From Acidimicrobiaceae bacterium UBA2093 (GTDB lineage Bacteria > Actinomycetota > Acidimicrobiia > Acidimicrobiales > Ilumatobacteraceae): 64,000 nucleotides of DNA. The position numbers and the translations under genes are program-made. Positions 19,717 to 28,192 of the stretch are shown here, piece by piece. The DNA lies in assembly GCA_002331255.1 (NCBI GenBank), contig DCZD01000002.1:79322-143321 (forward strand), in the 5' to 3' direction. Position 1 is the stretch's first letter, and each line of letters starts with the position of its first letter. The notes under the pieces are model-generated. The model searched no databases. It saw nothing but the letters and a program-made list of their open reading frames with translations, and was not told the DNA's origin.

Positions 19717-20987
19717 TGAGCGTTATTCCACAACGATTACTGCCCGACACTGCGTCCGTCGCAAGCGACGGAAACTTGTCGGTCGGTGACTGCACCATTG
19801 ATGCTCTCGCTGCCGAGCATGGCACGCCACTCTTCGTCTACGACGAGGTGCACCTACGCAACCGGGCTCGTGAAGCCGTCGAAGCTTTCGGGGCAGACCG
19901 AGTCATTTACGCGACCAAGGCATTTCTCTGCGGCGCCATGGCGCGGTTGGCCCATGATGAAGGACTCATGTTGGATGTTGCAACTGGTGGGGAGTTGTTC
20001 GCTGTGCGCCACGCCGGAGTGCCAGGCGATCGGTGTGTCTTCCACGGAAACAACAAGAGTAGCGATGAGTTGCGCTTTGCGATTGAGGAGGGTGTGCGCC
20101 ACATCGTCGTCGACAGTTTCGATGAGATCGACAAACTTGAGCAACTACATCGGGAGGGGCATCCCGTTCCACGGGTGCAAGTGCGCATTACGCCCGGTGT
20201 CCACGTGCACACACATGAATTCGTGCAGACCGGTCAAGATGATTCCAAGTTCGGGTTCAACTTGCGCAACGGCGATGCAATGCGCGCCATCGAGCGGTTG
20301 TCCCGTTCGACTGCCGTCGATTTTGTGGGAATCCATTGCCACATCGGCTCGAATGTCTTTGCCGCTGAAAACTTCGCCAAGGCAAGCCAAGTCATGGTGG
20401 ACCTCTTCAACTCACTCAACGTTCCTGAGCTCACCCTTGGTGGTGGGCTTGGTGTCGCATACACGTCTGACGAGACTGCTCCGACCATTACCCAATGGGC
20501 AAACGTGTTGAGAGGTGCCACGTCGACTTTGCGCGCAGGCTCGCACGTGTTCGTCGAGCCGGGACGCAGCATCGTCGCATCCGCAGCTGTCACGGTGTAC
20601 CGAGTTGGCACGGTAAAACACATCGAAGGAATCCGCACCTATATCGCGGTCGATGGTGGAATGAGCGACAACCCTCGCCCGGTGCTGTATGGGAGTGGCT
20701 ATGAGATCTTCGATCCGACGCGCGCCCATTCAGATCGCACAGACGTGGCACGAGTCGTCGGGAAACACTGCGAGAGTGGCGACATCCTCATCAACGATGC
20801 AGCTGTTCCGCCACATGTGGCCGTGGGCGACTTATTGGCCACACCCGTGACAGGCGCATATGGCTACTCAATGGGGACCAATTACAACAAGGTCCCACGA
20901 CCAGCAATCGTGTTCGTACGCGACGGCGCGTCACGCGTGGTGGTTCGACGCGAGACGTATTCGGATCTCGTTCGTCTCGACTCGTAG
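19716..20987 (+). CDS. lysA: Diaminopimelate decarboxylase
   Basis: The 423-residue PLP enzyme converts meso-diaminopimelate to lysine. The Schiff-base lysine lies in IYATKAF (Lys68). The substrate and PLP motifs GIHCHIGS, GGGLG, EPGRS and the C-terminal HVAVGDLLATPVTGAY are present, and the fold III family length is normal. The stop of argS and this ATG share one base (TGATG); a GTG three bases earlier is an alternative start. It ends a two-gene operon and converges on the P450 gene. Confidence 0.96.
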   Translation: MSVIPQRLLPDTASVASDGNLSVGDCTIDALAAEHGTPLFVYDEVHLRNRAREAVEAFGADRVIYATKAFLCGAMARLAHDEGLMLDVATGGELFAVRHAGVPGDRCVFHGNNKSSDELRFAIEEGVRHIVVDSFDEIDKLEQLHREGHPVPRVQVRITPGVHVHTHEFVQTGQDDSKFGFNLRNGDAMRAIERLSRSTAVDFVGIHCHIGSNVFAAENFAKASQVMVDLFNSLNVPELTLGGGLGVAYTSDETAPTITQWANVLRGATSTLRAGSHVFVEPGRSIVASAAVTVYRVGTVKHIEGIRTYIAVDGGMSDNPRPVLYGSGYEIFDPTRAHSDRTDVARVVGKHCESGDILINDAAVPPHVAVGDLLATPVTGAYGYSMGTNYNKVPRPAIVFVRDGASRVVVRRETYSDLVRLDS

Positions 20988-21017
20988 GGGGCAAGCCCTC
21001 AGCGACCGAGTGGCCGC

Positions 21018-22232
21018 TTAGGAATGAAGTCGTACCGGCAATTTCTTGATGCCGTGCACGAAGTGTGATCTCAAACGAGACACGTCGCCGATCAACTCGA
21101 TGTCCTTCACTTGGCGGGCGAGTTCTTCGAACACGATGCGCATTTCAAGACGTGCAAGGTTTGACCCGAGACAGAAGTGTGGTCCGCCACCACCGAAGGT
21201 GAGGTGCGGGTTTGGGTTGCGACGAATGTCGAACTTGTACGGGTCTTTGAAGACGGTCTCGTCACGGTTGCCAGACGGGTAGAACATGACGACGGCGTCA
21301 CCTTCTTTGATCTGCACGCCGTGAAGCTCGACATCACACGTGGCCGTGCGACGGAAGTTGTTCACCGGGGTCGCCCAGCGCAGAATTTCCTCGACGGCGC
21401 TCGGCACAAGTTCAGGCTCACTGCGAAGTTCCTCGAACGCGTTCGGGTTCTCGATGAACGCAAGAACGCCGTGGCTGATGCCATTTCGAGTGGTTTCATT
21501 GCCGGCGACGCTCAGAAGCAATACGAAAAGTTCGAATTCGTGACTTCCGAGGTGGTCGTCGGCGGTTTCGTCAATGAGAGTCGTGATGATGTCTGCGCGC
21601 GGATTCTTGCGACGGTCATCAGCTAGTGACTGTGCGTACATGTACAGTTCGGCCGCCGCATTTGCTGCGTCATCGGCACCACCCGAATAATCAGGATCGG
21701 TGGACCCAATCATGCGGTTGGACCACTCGAACACCTTGTGACGCTCGCTCACTGGAATTCCGAGAAGTTCCGCGATGGCCACGAGTGGAAGTTCTGCGGA
21801 CACTTTCTCGACAAACTCGACATCTTTTTGTTCGACAGCTTCGGCAACTAGTTGGATCGCAACTTCGCGGAAGTGGTCCTCGAGGGCGCGCATCGCCTTC
21901 GGAGTGAATCCACGGTTTACCAGCGTGCGTAGTCGCGTGTGATCCGGCGGATCAGTGTCAATCATCATTCGCGCAGCTTCGAGATCGGGACGGTCTTGCT
22001 GCATGAGCGAGCCCTGTCGCGCAGATGAGTACGTCTGGAATTGTCGGCTCACGGTGACGATGTCTTCATGCCGGAAGATGCCCCAGAACCAGTCGGGGAA
22101 GCCAGGCTCCATTCCGGGGTGGCGAACAATTGGGGCTTCGCGGCGAAGTAGGTCGTACTGGTCGTATGGAGGCCCGTTGCGGTATGCCTCGTTGCTGATG
22201 ATGTCGATGTTCGACATGTCAATGGTTGTCAT
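21018..22232 (-). CDS. Cytochrome P450, CYP125-like steroid side-chain hydroxylase
   Basis: The 404-residue P450 shows AGNETTRN in helix I, EEILRW for the ExxR pair, and the heme loop FGGGGPHFCLG. It closely recalls mycobacterial CYP125 in several places: ELPLVAIAELLGIP, WSNRMIGSTDPDY, GVQIKEGDAVVMFY and RNPNPHLTFGG. CYP125 oxidises the terminal methyl of the cholesterol side chain, C26. The ATG overlaps the ltp2 stop (ATGA), placing it last in the igr-like operon, whereas in Mycobacterium cyp125 comes first. That context makes a steroid substrate likely. Confidence 0.9.
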   Translation of the reverse strand: MTTIDMSNIDIISNEAYRNGPPYDQYDLLRREAPIVRHPGMEPGFPDWFWGIFRHEDIVTVSRQFQTYSSARQGSLMQQDRPDLEAARMMIDTDPPDHTRLRTLVNRGFTPKAMRALEDHFREVAIQLVAEAVEQKDVEFVEKVSAELPLVAIAELLGIPVSERHKVFEWSNRMIGSTDPDYSGGADDAANAAAELYMYAQSLADDRRKNPRADIITTLIDETADDHLGSHEFELFVLLLSVAGNETTRNGISHGVLAFIENPNAFEELRSEPELVPSAVEEILRWATPVNNFRRTATCDVELHGVQIKEGDAVVMFYPSGNRDETVFKDPYKFDIRRNPNPHLTFGGGGPHFCLGSNLARLEMRIVFEELARQVKDIELIGDVSRLRSHFVHGIKKLPVRLHS

Positions 22233-23407
22233 CGGTCCACTCCCAAAATGAGGCCACTCGTCGGAACGCCAGTACCGGCAGACACCAGCACATGTTCCAC
22301 TCGTGGAATTTGATTGACGCTCGTTCCGCGCACTTGGCGCACGCCTTCGGCGATGCCGTTCATGCCGTGGATGTATGCCTCGCCCAATTGACCGCCGTGG
22401 GTGTTCAAAGGAAGATCGCCACCAAGTTCGATGTTTCCGTTCTTGATGAAGTCTTTCGCCTCGCCACGCTTGCAGAACCCGAATTCCTCGAGCTGCATGA
22501 GCACGTAAGGGGAAAAGTGGTCATACAACACCGCAGTCTGGATGTCGGCAGGTGTGAGCCCGCTTGATGACCACAGTTCATCGGCGACGATTTTCATCTC
22601 TGGCAACTGGGCAATGTCATCGCGGTAGAAGCTGGTCATGGTCCATTGGTCTTTGCCAGCACCTTGTGCGACTGCATCGATCATGACCGGCTTTTGTTTG
22701 AGGTCTCGTGCACGCTCTGGAGTTGTGACGATGATGGCTTGAGCACCGTCACTCTCTTGACAGCAGTCGAAGAGATGCAGTGGGTCGACAATCCAGCGGC
22801 TCTGTTGGTGTTCTTCCAGCGTGATGGGCTGGTTATAGAACCATGCAGCTGGGTTCGTGGCTGCGTGCTTACGCATCGCAACTGCAACACGCCCAAAGTC
22901 CTCACTGGTTGCGCCGTACAAGTGCATGTAGCGACGTGCAACCATTGCCACCCACGACGCCGGGGTGAGAAGTCCCTGGGACGAGGTGTACGAGAACTGG
23001 GCGCGCTCAGCCGTCGCAGCGTTCGGAAGGTCTTGTACTCCCGCGCCGAAACGGCGTCCACTGCGCTCGTTGAATGCGCGGTAACACACAACGACGTCAG
23101 CGGCACCGGTGGCCACAGCCATTGTCGCCAAGGCGATAGTGCCGCATGCCGCTCCGCCGCCGTAGTGCACTCGCGAGAAGTGGCGCAGTCCACCAATTCC
23201 CACGTTTCGTGCGATTTCAACATCTGGGTTGTTGTCCGTCGAATAGGTGACCATTCCGTCGACGTCACTTGGTGTGAGGCCGGCATCATCGATTGCAGCA
23301 CTGACTGCTTCGACGGCCAACTTCATCTCACTGCGGCCTGAATCCTTCGAGAACTCGGTAGCTCCGATTCCGCAGATTGCTGCGGTGCGTCCAAGTTTGT
23401 TGCTCAT
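22229..23407 (-). CDS. ltp2: Thiolase-fold steroid aldolase/lipid-transfer protein, Ltp2-like
   Basis: The 392-residue thiolase-superfamily protein has the nonspecific lipid-transfer type signatures YGGGAACGTIALA, VVVCYRAFNERSG and NTHGGQLGEAYIHGMNG. Ltp2 of Mycobacterium is a retro-aldolase that cleaves the 17-hydroxy propionyl-CoA side chain to androstenedione and propionyl-CoA, working with the DUF35 domain of ChsH2. Both chsH genes are in the same operon here. It overlaps chsH1 and the P450 gene by ATGA on each side. Length equals that of Ltp2. Confidence 0.88.
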   Translation of the reverse strand: MSNKLGRTAAICGIGATEFSKDSGRSEMKLAVEAVSAAIDDAGLTPSDVDGMVTYSTDNNPDVEIARNVGIGGLRHFSRVHYGGGAACGTIALATMAVATGAADVVVCYRAFNERSGRRFGAGVQDLPNAATAERAQFSYTSSQGLLTPASWVAMVARRYMHLYGATSEDFGRVAVAMRKHAATNPAAWFYNQPITLEEHQQSRWIVDPLHLFDCCQESDGAQAIIVTTPERARDLKQKPVMIDAVAQGAGKDQWTMTSFYRDDIAQLPEMKIVADELWSSSGLTPADIQTAVLYDHFSPYVLMQLEEFGFCKRGEAKDFIKNGNIELGGDLPLNTHGGQLGEAYIHGMNGIAEGVRQVRGTSVNQIPRVEHVLVSAGTGVPTSGLILGVDR

Positions 23408-23811
23408 GACAGTTCCACCTCGACAGTCGCATTGACATGATCTCCGAGCGAGTTAGCCCCACGAATGGCAATGGTCGCGACCTTGCCTTCCATTGCTGTG
23501 ACTGAGCCAGTCATCTTCATGGTGTCACCTGGGTAATTCGGTGCTCCGAGGCGCACCTTCACGCTTCTGATGAGTGCATCGGGTCCGGCCCAGTCGGTGA
23601 TGTAGCGACCGACGAAGCTGTTTGTGGTGAGGATGTTCATGATGATGTCCTTTGAACCACGCTCTACGGCAAGGCCCGGATCATGGTGGACTTCTTGGTA
23701 GTCACGTGTTGCAATTGCCGTCGCGACTATGAGAGTGCGCGTGAGTGGAATGTCGAGACCTGGAAGTTCGTCTCCGGCCTTGACCTTTGAATGCGAAAGT
23801 GAAGTCTTCAT
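23404..23811 (-). CDS. chsH1: MaoC-like hydratase subunit ChsH1-like
   Basis: A 135-residue single hotdog domain of the MaoC type, with the hydratase His/Asp region DYQEVHHDP near residue 40. In Mycobacterium ChsH1 pairs with the MaoC domain of ChsH2 to hydrate the steroid C22 enoyl-CoA. The start at ATG 23811 overlaps the fadE28 stop (ATGA), which rules out the longer frame. The stop overlaps ltp2 in the same way. The order fadE28-chsH1-ltp2 supports the assignment. Confidence 0.88.
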   Translation of the reverse strand: MKTSLSHSKVKAGDELPGLDIPLTRTLIVATAIATRDYQEVHHDPGLAVERGSKDIIMNILTTNSFVGRYITDWAGPDALIRSVKVRLGAPNYPGDTMKMTGSVTAMEGKVATIAIRGANSLGDHVNATVEVELS

Positions 23812-24920
23812 CGTGATGCGATCAACTTTCCGAGTCGGGAGAGGTGCTGGCTTGCGCCCCCAAGTTCTGTGGAGATCTGAATTCCCCAGAGGAAGTAGCG
23901 GTGTACGGGGTAGGAGATGTCGGCACCGATACCGCCGTGGAGATGCTGGCATGCGATGACGATTGAGTGGCCACCCTCGGTCGCCCAGTACATCGCCACA
24001 AGGACGTCTTGACGTGCGTCAAAACCCTCTGCCATGCGCCACGCCGCATTCAATGTGGTGACGCGAATTGCTTCGGTAGTTACGTATTGGTCGGCGGCGC
24101 GCACCGCGACTGCCTGCTGGGCGGAAAGTGGCTTGTTGAATTGAGTACGAGTCTTCACGTGCTCGCTCATGATGCCGATGGCACCTTGGGAGATTCCGAG
24201 TTGAAGTGCACAGAGTCCGACTAATGCATGTTCATGAACCCAACGCAGGGCTTCGCGACCGTTCCCTTGGAGGCCGGCGACGATGTGGGTGTTTGGCACG
24301 ACGACATCGAAGTCGATGTTCGCGGTCGGCTGACGATTGCTTGCCTCGACTGGTGTGATCGTCACGCCGGAAGCTTTCAAGTCGACAAGTGCCAGAACAA
24401 TTGAGTCATCGGCGCGCTTGGCAGACACCAACACGTGCGATGCATGCGGGGCGAAACCAACTGCCGGCTTGCCGCCCGAGAGCTTTACGCCTCCCTCGCT
24501 GTCTTCAGCGAGGACTGATGGGTTCATGACGTCGTTTGCGCCATAGTTCGCCAAGGCCAACGCGACCACGTTCTTGCCCTCGACGACTTCCGAAAGAAGA
24601 TTCGACTGGAGCTCCTTCGAGCCGTATTCGGCGATCGCCATCGAAGCAACAGACGTTGACCACAGTGGCACCGATGCCACGGTTTTTCCTTGTTGCTCGA
24701 GTACGAGTACCAACTCGACCATGTTCATGTTGAGTCCACCGAACTCCTCAGGCAGACACAAACCGAGGAGTCCAGCCTTGGCGAGTTCGTTCCACAGTGC
24801 GCGGTCGAACCCGTCACCGGATTCGACGTCAATCACACGGTCTACCGTCGATTGACCACTAAAGATTTGTGCTGCAAGATCGCTGATGACTTGCTGTTCA
24901 TCTGACAGATCGAAATTCAT
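23808..24920 (-). CDS. fadE28: Acyl-CoA dehydrogenase subunit, FadE28-like
   Basis: The 370-residue acyl-CoA dehydrogenase starts MNFDLSDEQQVISDLA. It has the C-terminal segment CQHLHGGIGADISYPVHRYF, typical of the smaller subunit of heterotetrameric steroid dehydrogenases. In Mycobacterium FadE28 and FadE29 together dehydrogenate the three-carbon side chain. Its partner gene lies two genes upstream, separated by chsH2. ATG 24920 was chosen because it gives the canonical N-terminus and a GGAAC ribosome site; the frame remains open to 25055 inside chsH2. Confidence 0.87.
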   Translation of the reverse strand: MNFDLSDEQQVISDLAAQIFSGQSTVDRVIDVESGDGFDRALWNELAKAGLLGLCLPEEFGGLNMNMVELVLVLEQQGKTVASVPLWSTSVASMAIAEYGSKELQSNLLSEVVEGKNVVALALANYGANDVMNPSVLAEDSEGGVKLSGGKPAVGFAPHASHVLVSAKRADDSIVLALVDLKASGVTITPVEASNRQPTANIDFDVVVPNTHIVAGLQGNGREALRWVHEHALVGLCALQLGISQGAIGIMSEHVKTRTQFNKPLSAQQAVAVRAADQYVTTEAIRVTTLNAAWRMAEGFDARQDVLVAMYWATEGGHSIVIACQHLHGGIGADISYPVHRYFLWGIQISTELGGASQHLSRLGKLIASR

Positions 24921-24951
24921 CTCGTATGTTCCTTCACTTCGCTGACGGTGT

Positions 24952-25911
24952 TCACTTCGCCAGGCGGGCGAATGGCAGGGACAGGTCTGGGTCGCACTTG
25001 TGCACCTCGATAGTGACTTTGCGTCCAATCTGCAGATCTTCTGGAGTTGCATCAATCGGGTTCATGACCATACGGACACCTTCGTCGAGGTCGACGAGAA
25101 GAATCGGCAGCGGATAATCGAAACTTGGCACGACGGGGTAGTGCGTCACTACGTAGCTATGAATCGAACCAGTTCCCTTGGCTTCAATCGAGTCCCATTC
25201 CATGCTGCGACACGACGCACACATTGGGTGTGGTGGATTACGCAGCTCGCCGCATCCCTTGCAACGTTGAATGAGCAACGTGCCATCCTTCAACGCATCG
25301 AACCACCAACTGTTGTCGTGGGTAGTGGCTGGGGCCGGTCGTGGGGGCTTTGGCTTCGACTTTGCGGCCGGTCGGAAGCGGATGATGCGGAACAACATCG
25401 AACCGACACGGTTGCCATCGGCGTCCCAGTAGTCCTGACGAGTCGTTACAAAGTGGCCTGTACCGAGGCCGGTCGTCTTTTCTTCACTGATCGAGTCGAT
25501 AGTTGTGGTCATCGACAGGCGATCACCCGGCTTTACGTATCGGTCGTAAACCTGCTCGCAGTTCGTTGCGACGACGCTGGTGAAACCTTTGGAAAACAGA
25601 AGACGGTTCATCTGCTCGTACGGGCCGTCACCTTCGTTGCTGCGCGGAGTGATTCCGTGCATAACCCACGCCTGAAGCATGGTGGGTGGTGCGACGACTT
25701 CGCCATGACGCGATGCCTTAGCCGCGGCCTCATCGAGATAGATCGGATTCTCATCCCCGACGGCCTCCACGAGGTGGCGAATCATGGGGATGTTCACCTC
25801 GTCTGGAGCGGGCTGGGGCGGGCCGATTTGCAAGCCGACGAAGCCTTGGAGCTGTTCGTAGAAGGCCTTCTTGTCAGCGTCTGTTTCTTGTTGTGTTTGT
25901 GACACGGTCAT
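24952..25911 (-). CDS. chsH2: MaoC-DUF35 fusion hydratase ChsH2-like
   Basis: A 319-residue two-domain protein. Residues 15-180 form a MaoC-like hotdog, and residues 200-319 a DUF35 domain with rubredoxin-type zinc ligands C217, C220, C231 and C234, followed by an OB fold. This fusion is diagnostic of ChsH2, which hydrates the enoyl-CoA with ChsH1 and supplies the DUF35 partner of the Ltp2 aldolase. Start ATG 25911 overlaps the fadE29 stop (ATGA) and has AAGGG upstream; the frame to 25932 is not needed. A Pro/Lys-rich linker joins the domains (about 182-196). Confidence 0.92.
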   Translation of the reverse strand: MTVSQTQQETDADKKAFYEQLQGFVGLQIGPPQPAPDEVNIPMIRHLVEAVGDENPIYLDEAAAKASRHGEVVAPPTMLQAWVMHGITPRSNEGDGPYEQMNRLLFSKGFTSVVATNCEQVYDRYVKPGDRLSMTTTIDSISEEKTTGLGTGHFVTTRQDYWDADGNRVGSMLFRIIRFRPAAKSKPKPPRPAPATTHDNSWWFDALKDGTLLIQRCKGCGELRNPPHPMCASCRSMEWDSIEAKGTGSIHSYVVTHYPVVPSFDYPLPILLVDLDEGVRMVMNPIDATPEDLQIGRKVTIEVHKCDPDLSLPFARLAK

Positions 25912-27119
25912 CCCTTCGCGAGTGATCGCCATGGTTGGTCTCGATCTACGGACGGTTCGCGTGGCAGACCAAGTCCGCGCTCACCAATGATGTTTTGTTG
26001 CACTTCGTTCGTGCCGCCGCCGAGCCTTATGGCGAACTGCCCGAGAAGATTGTGTTGCCAATGCAGTGCGTCACCAGCAGCGTCACCGCTGATCATGCCG
26101 TGAGCACCGGCTATGTCCATCGCAACGTCCATGGTGCGCGACCAGTGCCGTGCATATGCGAGCTTCATGACGAACATTTCGGGCCCGGGCATTGTTCGAT
26201 TCGATGCGGCCGTGCGTAAGCGATAACCGAGGTAGGTGAGTGTCTGGGCGCGCGCGTAACATTCGGCCAACTTGCCGCGCACGACGGGGTCTTTATCGAG
26301 ACCGCGTTCACGAGCAAAGTCAATGAGTTCGTCGACGGACCACGAACTTGAGCCACCACCAATGAAGCCACGCTCGCTCGTGAGGGTCGTGTTGGCCACT
26401 GCCCATCCACCGTGCAGTCCGCCGACGATGTTCGCCTTCGGAATTCGCACGTCGGTGAGAAACACTTCGTTGAAGTGGGCGACACCAGTCATTTGCACGA
26501 GTGGCCGAACTTCAATGCCTGGGGTCTTCATGTCGACGATGAAGTAGGTGATGCCCTTGTGTTTTGGAGCGTCTGGTTCGGTGCGTGTCAGCAGAATTCC
26601 GTAATCGGCGTACTGGCCCATTGAAGTCCACACCTTCTGGCCGTTGACGATGAAGTCGTCACCATCTTCAATCGCTCGTGTCGCGACGTTTGCCAGATCG
26701 CTTCCCGCGTTCGGCTCGCTGAATAACTGACACCACACGTGTTCGCCACTCAGCATCTTTGGAAGGAATTCTTCTTGCTGTTCCGGAGTGCCATGTGCCA
26801 TGAGCGTCGGACCCACCATGCCGAGGCTGACCGCGAAAAGACCTGTGTGCGTGTCGAACTTTGCTTGTTCTTCATTGAAGATCGACTCTTGAAGATGCGA
26901 TCCACCGCGACCACCGAACTGTTTTGGCCAGGAGAGGCCAGCCCAGCCATTGTCAAACAGGACTCGTTGCCACTTTTTGCATGCGATGGAATGCGCGTCG
27001 AGGTCGTCGTGCCAACTACCGCCGTCCTCTGAACGGGGAGATGCATGCTGGCTGAGCCACGCGCGAGCTTCGGCGCGGAACGCTGCTTCCTCTGGCGAAT
27101 CGCCGATGTGCATCGACAT
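25908..27119 (-). CDS. fadE29: Acyl-CoA dehydrogenase subunit, FadE29-like
   Basis: A 403-residue acyl-CoA dehydrogenase with WCQLFSEPNAGSDLANV and the C-terminal GGGTNEVQQNIIGERGLGLP. The usual catalytic Glu of the YEGT motif is replaced by Gly, as expected for the large FadE29-type subunit. It heads the igr-like operon and is coupled to chsH2 by ATGA. An alternative ATG lies six bases inside (27113). The 143-base upstream gap to the divergent LLM gene holds the promoter region; I saw no KstR-type palindrome there. Confidence 0.88.
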   Translation of the reverse strand: MSMHIGDSPEEAAFRAEARAWLSQHASPRSEDGGSWHDDLDAHSIACKKWQRVLFDNGWAGLSWPKQFGGRGGSHLQESIFNEEQAKFDTHTGLFAVSLGMVGPTLMAHGTPEQQEEFLPKMLSGEHVWCQLFSEPNAGSDLANVATRAIEDGDDFIVNGQKVWTSMGQYADYGILLTRTEPDAPKHKGITYFIVDMKTPGIEVRPLVQMTGVAHFNEVFLTDVRIPKANIVGGLHGGWAVANTTLTSERGFIGGGSSSWSVDELIDFARERGLDKDPVVRGKLAECYARAQTLTYLGYRLRTAASNRTMPGPEMFVMKLAYARHWSRTMDVAMDIAGAHGMISGDAAGDALHWQHNLLGQFAIRLGGGTNEVQQNIIGERGLGLPREPSVDRDQPWRSLAKG

Positions 27120-27262
27120 GTGGATGTGAAACCCCCGACTGGTGTCGCATCGTTCCTTTAGGGCTCGTTACGACGGGAAAACCTTGATTCCGGACAGTTC
27201 GCACAGTCTGGCAGACGGGCGTCGCCATCGTTCAAGCGGAACCGGCGTGATAGGAAACCCCC

Positions 27263-28168
27263 ATGAAATTCTGGTCAGCGACAGCGTTCATGGATGCCCG
27301 CCAACTCATCACCGTGGCCCGCCTACTCGACGAGGCGGGGTACCACGGGATCATGGTGTCGGACCATCTCGTGTACCCGAAGAAACTGGAGAGTAAGTAT
27401 CCGTACTCGCCATATCCAGATGGTCGACCGATGTGGGACGAGAAAGCCCAGTGGCCCGACCCGATGGTCCTCATCGGCGCAATGGCTGCCGTCACCAAAC
27501 AGTTGCACTTCAACACCAACATCTACGTGGCACCGCATCGGCCACTCGTCCAACTCGCGAAAGAAGTGTCGACGGCAGCGGTTATCTCAGACAACCGCGT
27601 CGCACTCGGCGTCGGCGCCGGATGGATGAAAGAAGAGTTCGACCTACATGGGGTCGACTACGCGACACGCGGCAAGCGACTGAACGAAATGATTCCAGCA
27701 TTGCGAGCACTATGGGAATCCGGATGGGTGGAATGGCATGGTGAGTTCTTCGATGTTCCGCTGTGCACGATGGAGCCAACACCAAGTAAGTCAATTCCCA
27801 TTTACGGTGGGGGCCATACCGACGCCGCGTTGAAGCGCGCAGCACGATTCTGTGACGGCTGGATTGGTAACGCGTATCCGTGGGACCAAGCAGAGCATTA
27901 CGTCGGAAAGTTGAAGGGTTATCTCAAAGAGTTCGGTCGAGAGAACGACGATTTCGATGTGATGTGCGGCATCTATGCAATGCCATCTGTTGACATGTAC
28001 AAACGTGCCGAGGAAGAGCTCGGGATCACAAGCATGATTTGCATGCCATGGGCGATGGATCAAAACGTGAGCAAGGGTCAGATGGAAGGCCTCAACCTGT
28101 CAGCAGATGATTATCGTCCGTCAATCGAGAATTTCGCTGAGGACATCTTGTCGCGAGTTCAACACTGA
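27263..28168 (+). CDS. LLM-class flavin/F420-dependent oxidoreductase
   Basis: The 301-residue TIM-barrel protein belongs to the luciferase-like family of probable F420-dependent oxidoreductases. Typical features are the N-terminal GYHGIMVSDHL segment, FNTNIYVAPHRPLVQLAKEV, ALGVGAGWMKEEF and the central PIYGGGHTDAALKRAA. AGGAA precedes the ATG. It is divergent from the igr-like operon and converges on the CoA-transferase gene. Its substrate is unknown; the redox role in steroid or fatty acid breakdown is suggested by position only. Confidence 0.87.
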   Translation: MKFWSATAFMDARQLITVARLLDEAGYHGIMVSDHLVYPKKLESKYPYSPYPDGRPMWDEKAQWPDPMVLIGAMAAVTKQLHFNTNIYVAPHRPLVQLAKEVSTAAVISDNRVALGVGAGWMKEEFDLHGVDYATRGKRLNEMIPALRALWESGWVEWHGEFFDVPLCTMEPTPSKSIPIYGGGHTDAALKRAARFCDGWIGNAYPWDQAEHYVGKLKGYLKEFGRENDDFDVMCGIYAMPSVDMYKRAEEELGITSMICMPWAMDQNVSKGQMEGLNLSADDYRPSIENFAEDILSRVQH

Positions 28169-28192
28169 TACATCGCAAGTTGCGCTGTCGGG

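Noticed and set aside
25000..25902. Open frame of 300 codons opposite chsH2
   Set aside because: The minus strand encodes a full MaoC-DUF35 protein with zinc ligands; the plus frame resembles no family I know.
27120..27262. Search for a KstR-type site (TnnAACnnGTTnnA) or the 17-bp palindrome before the igr-like operon
   Set aside because: Neither motif is present; no other convincing palindrome was seen in the gap.
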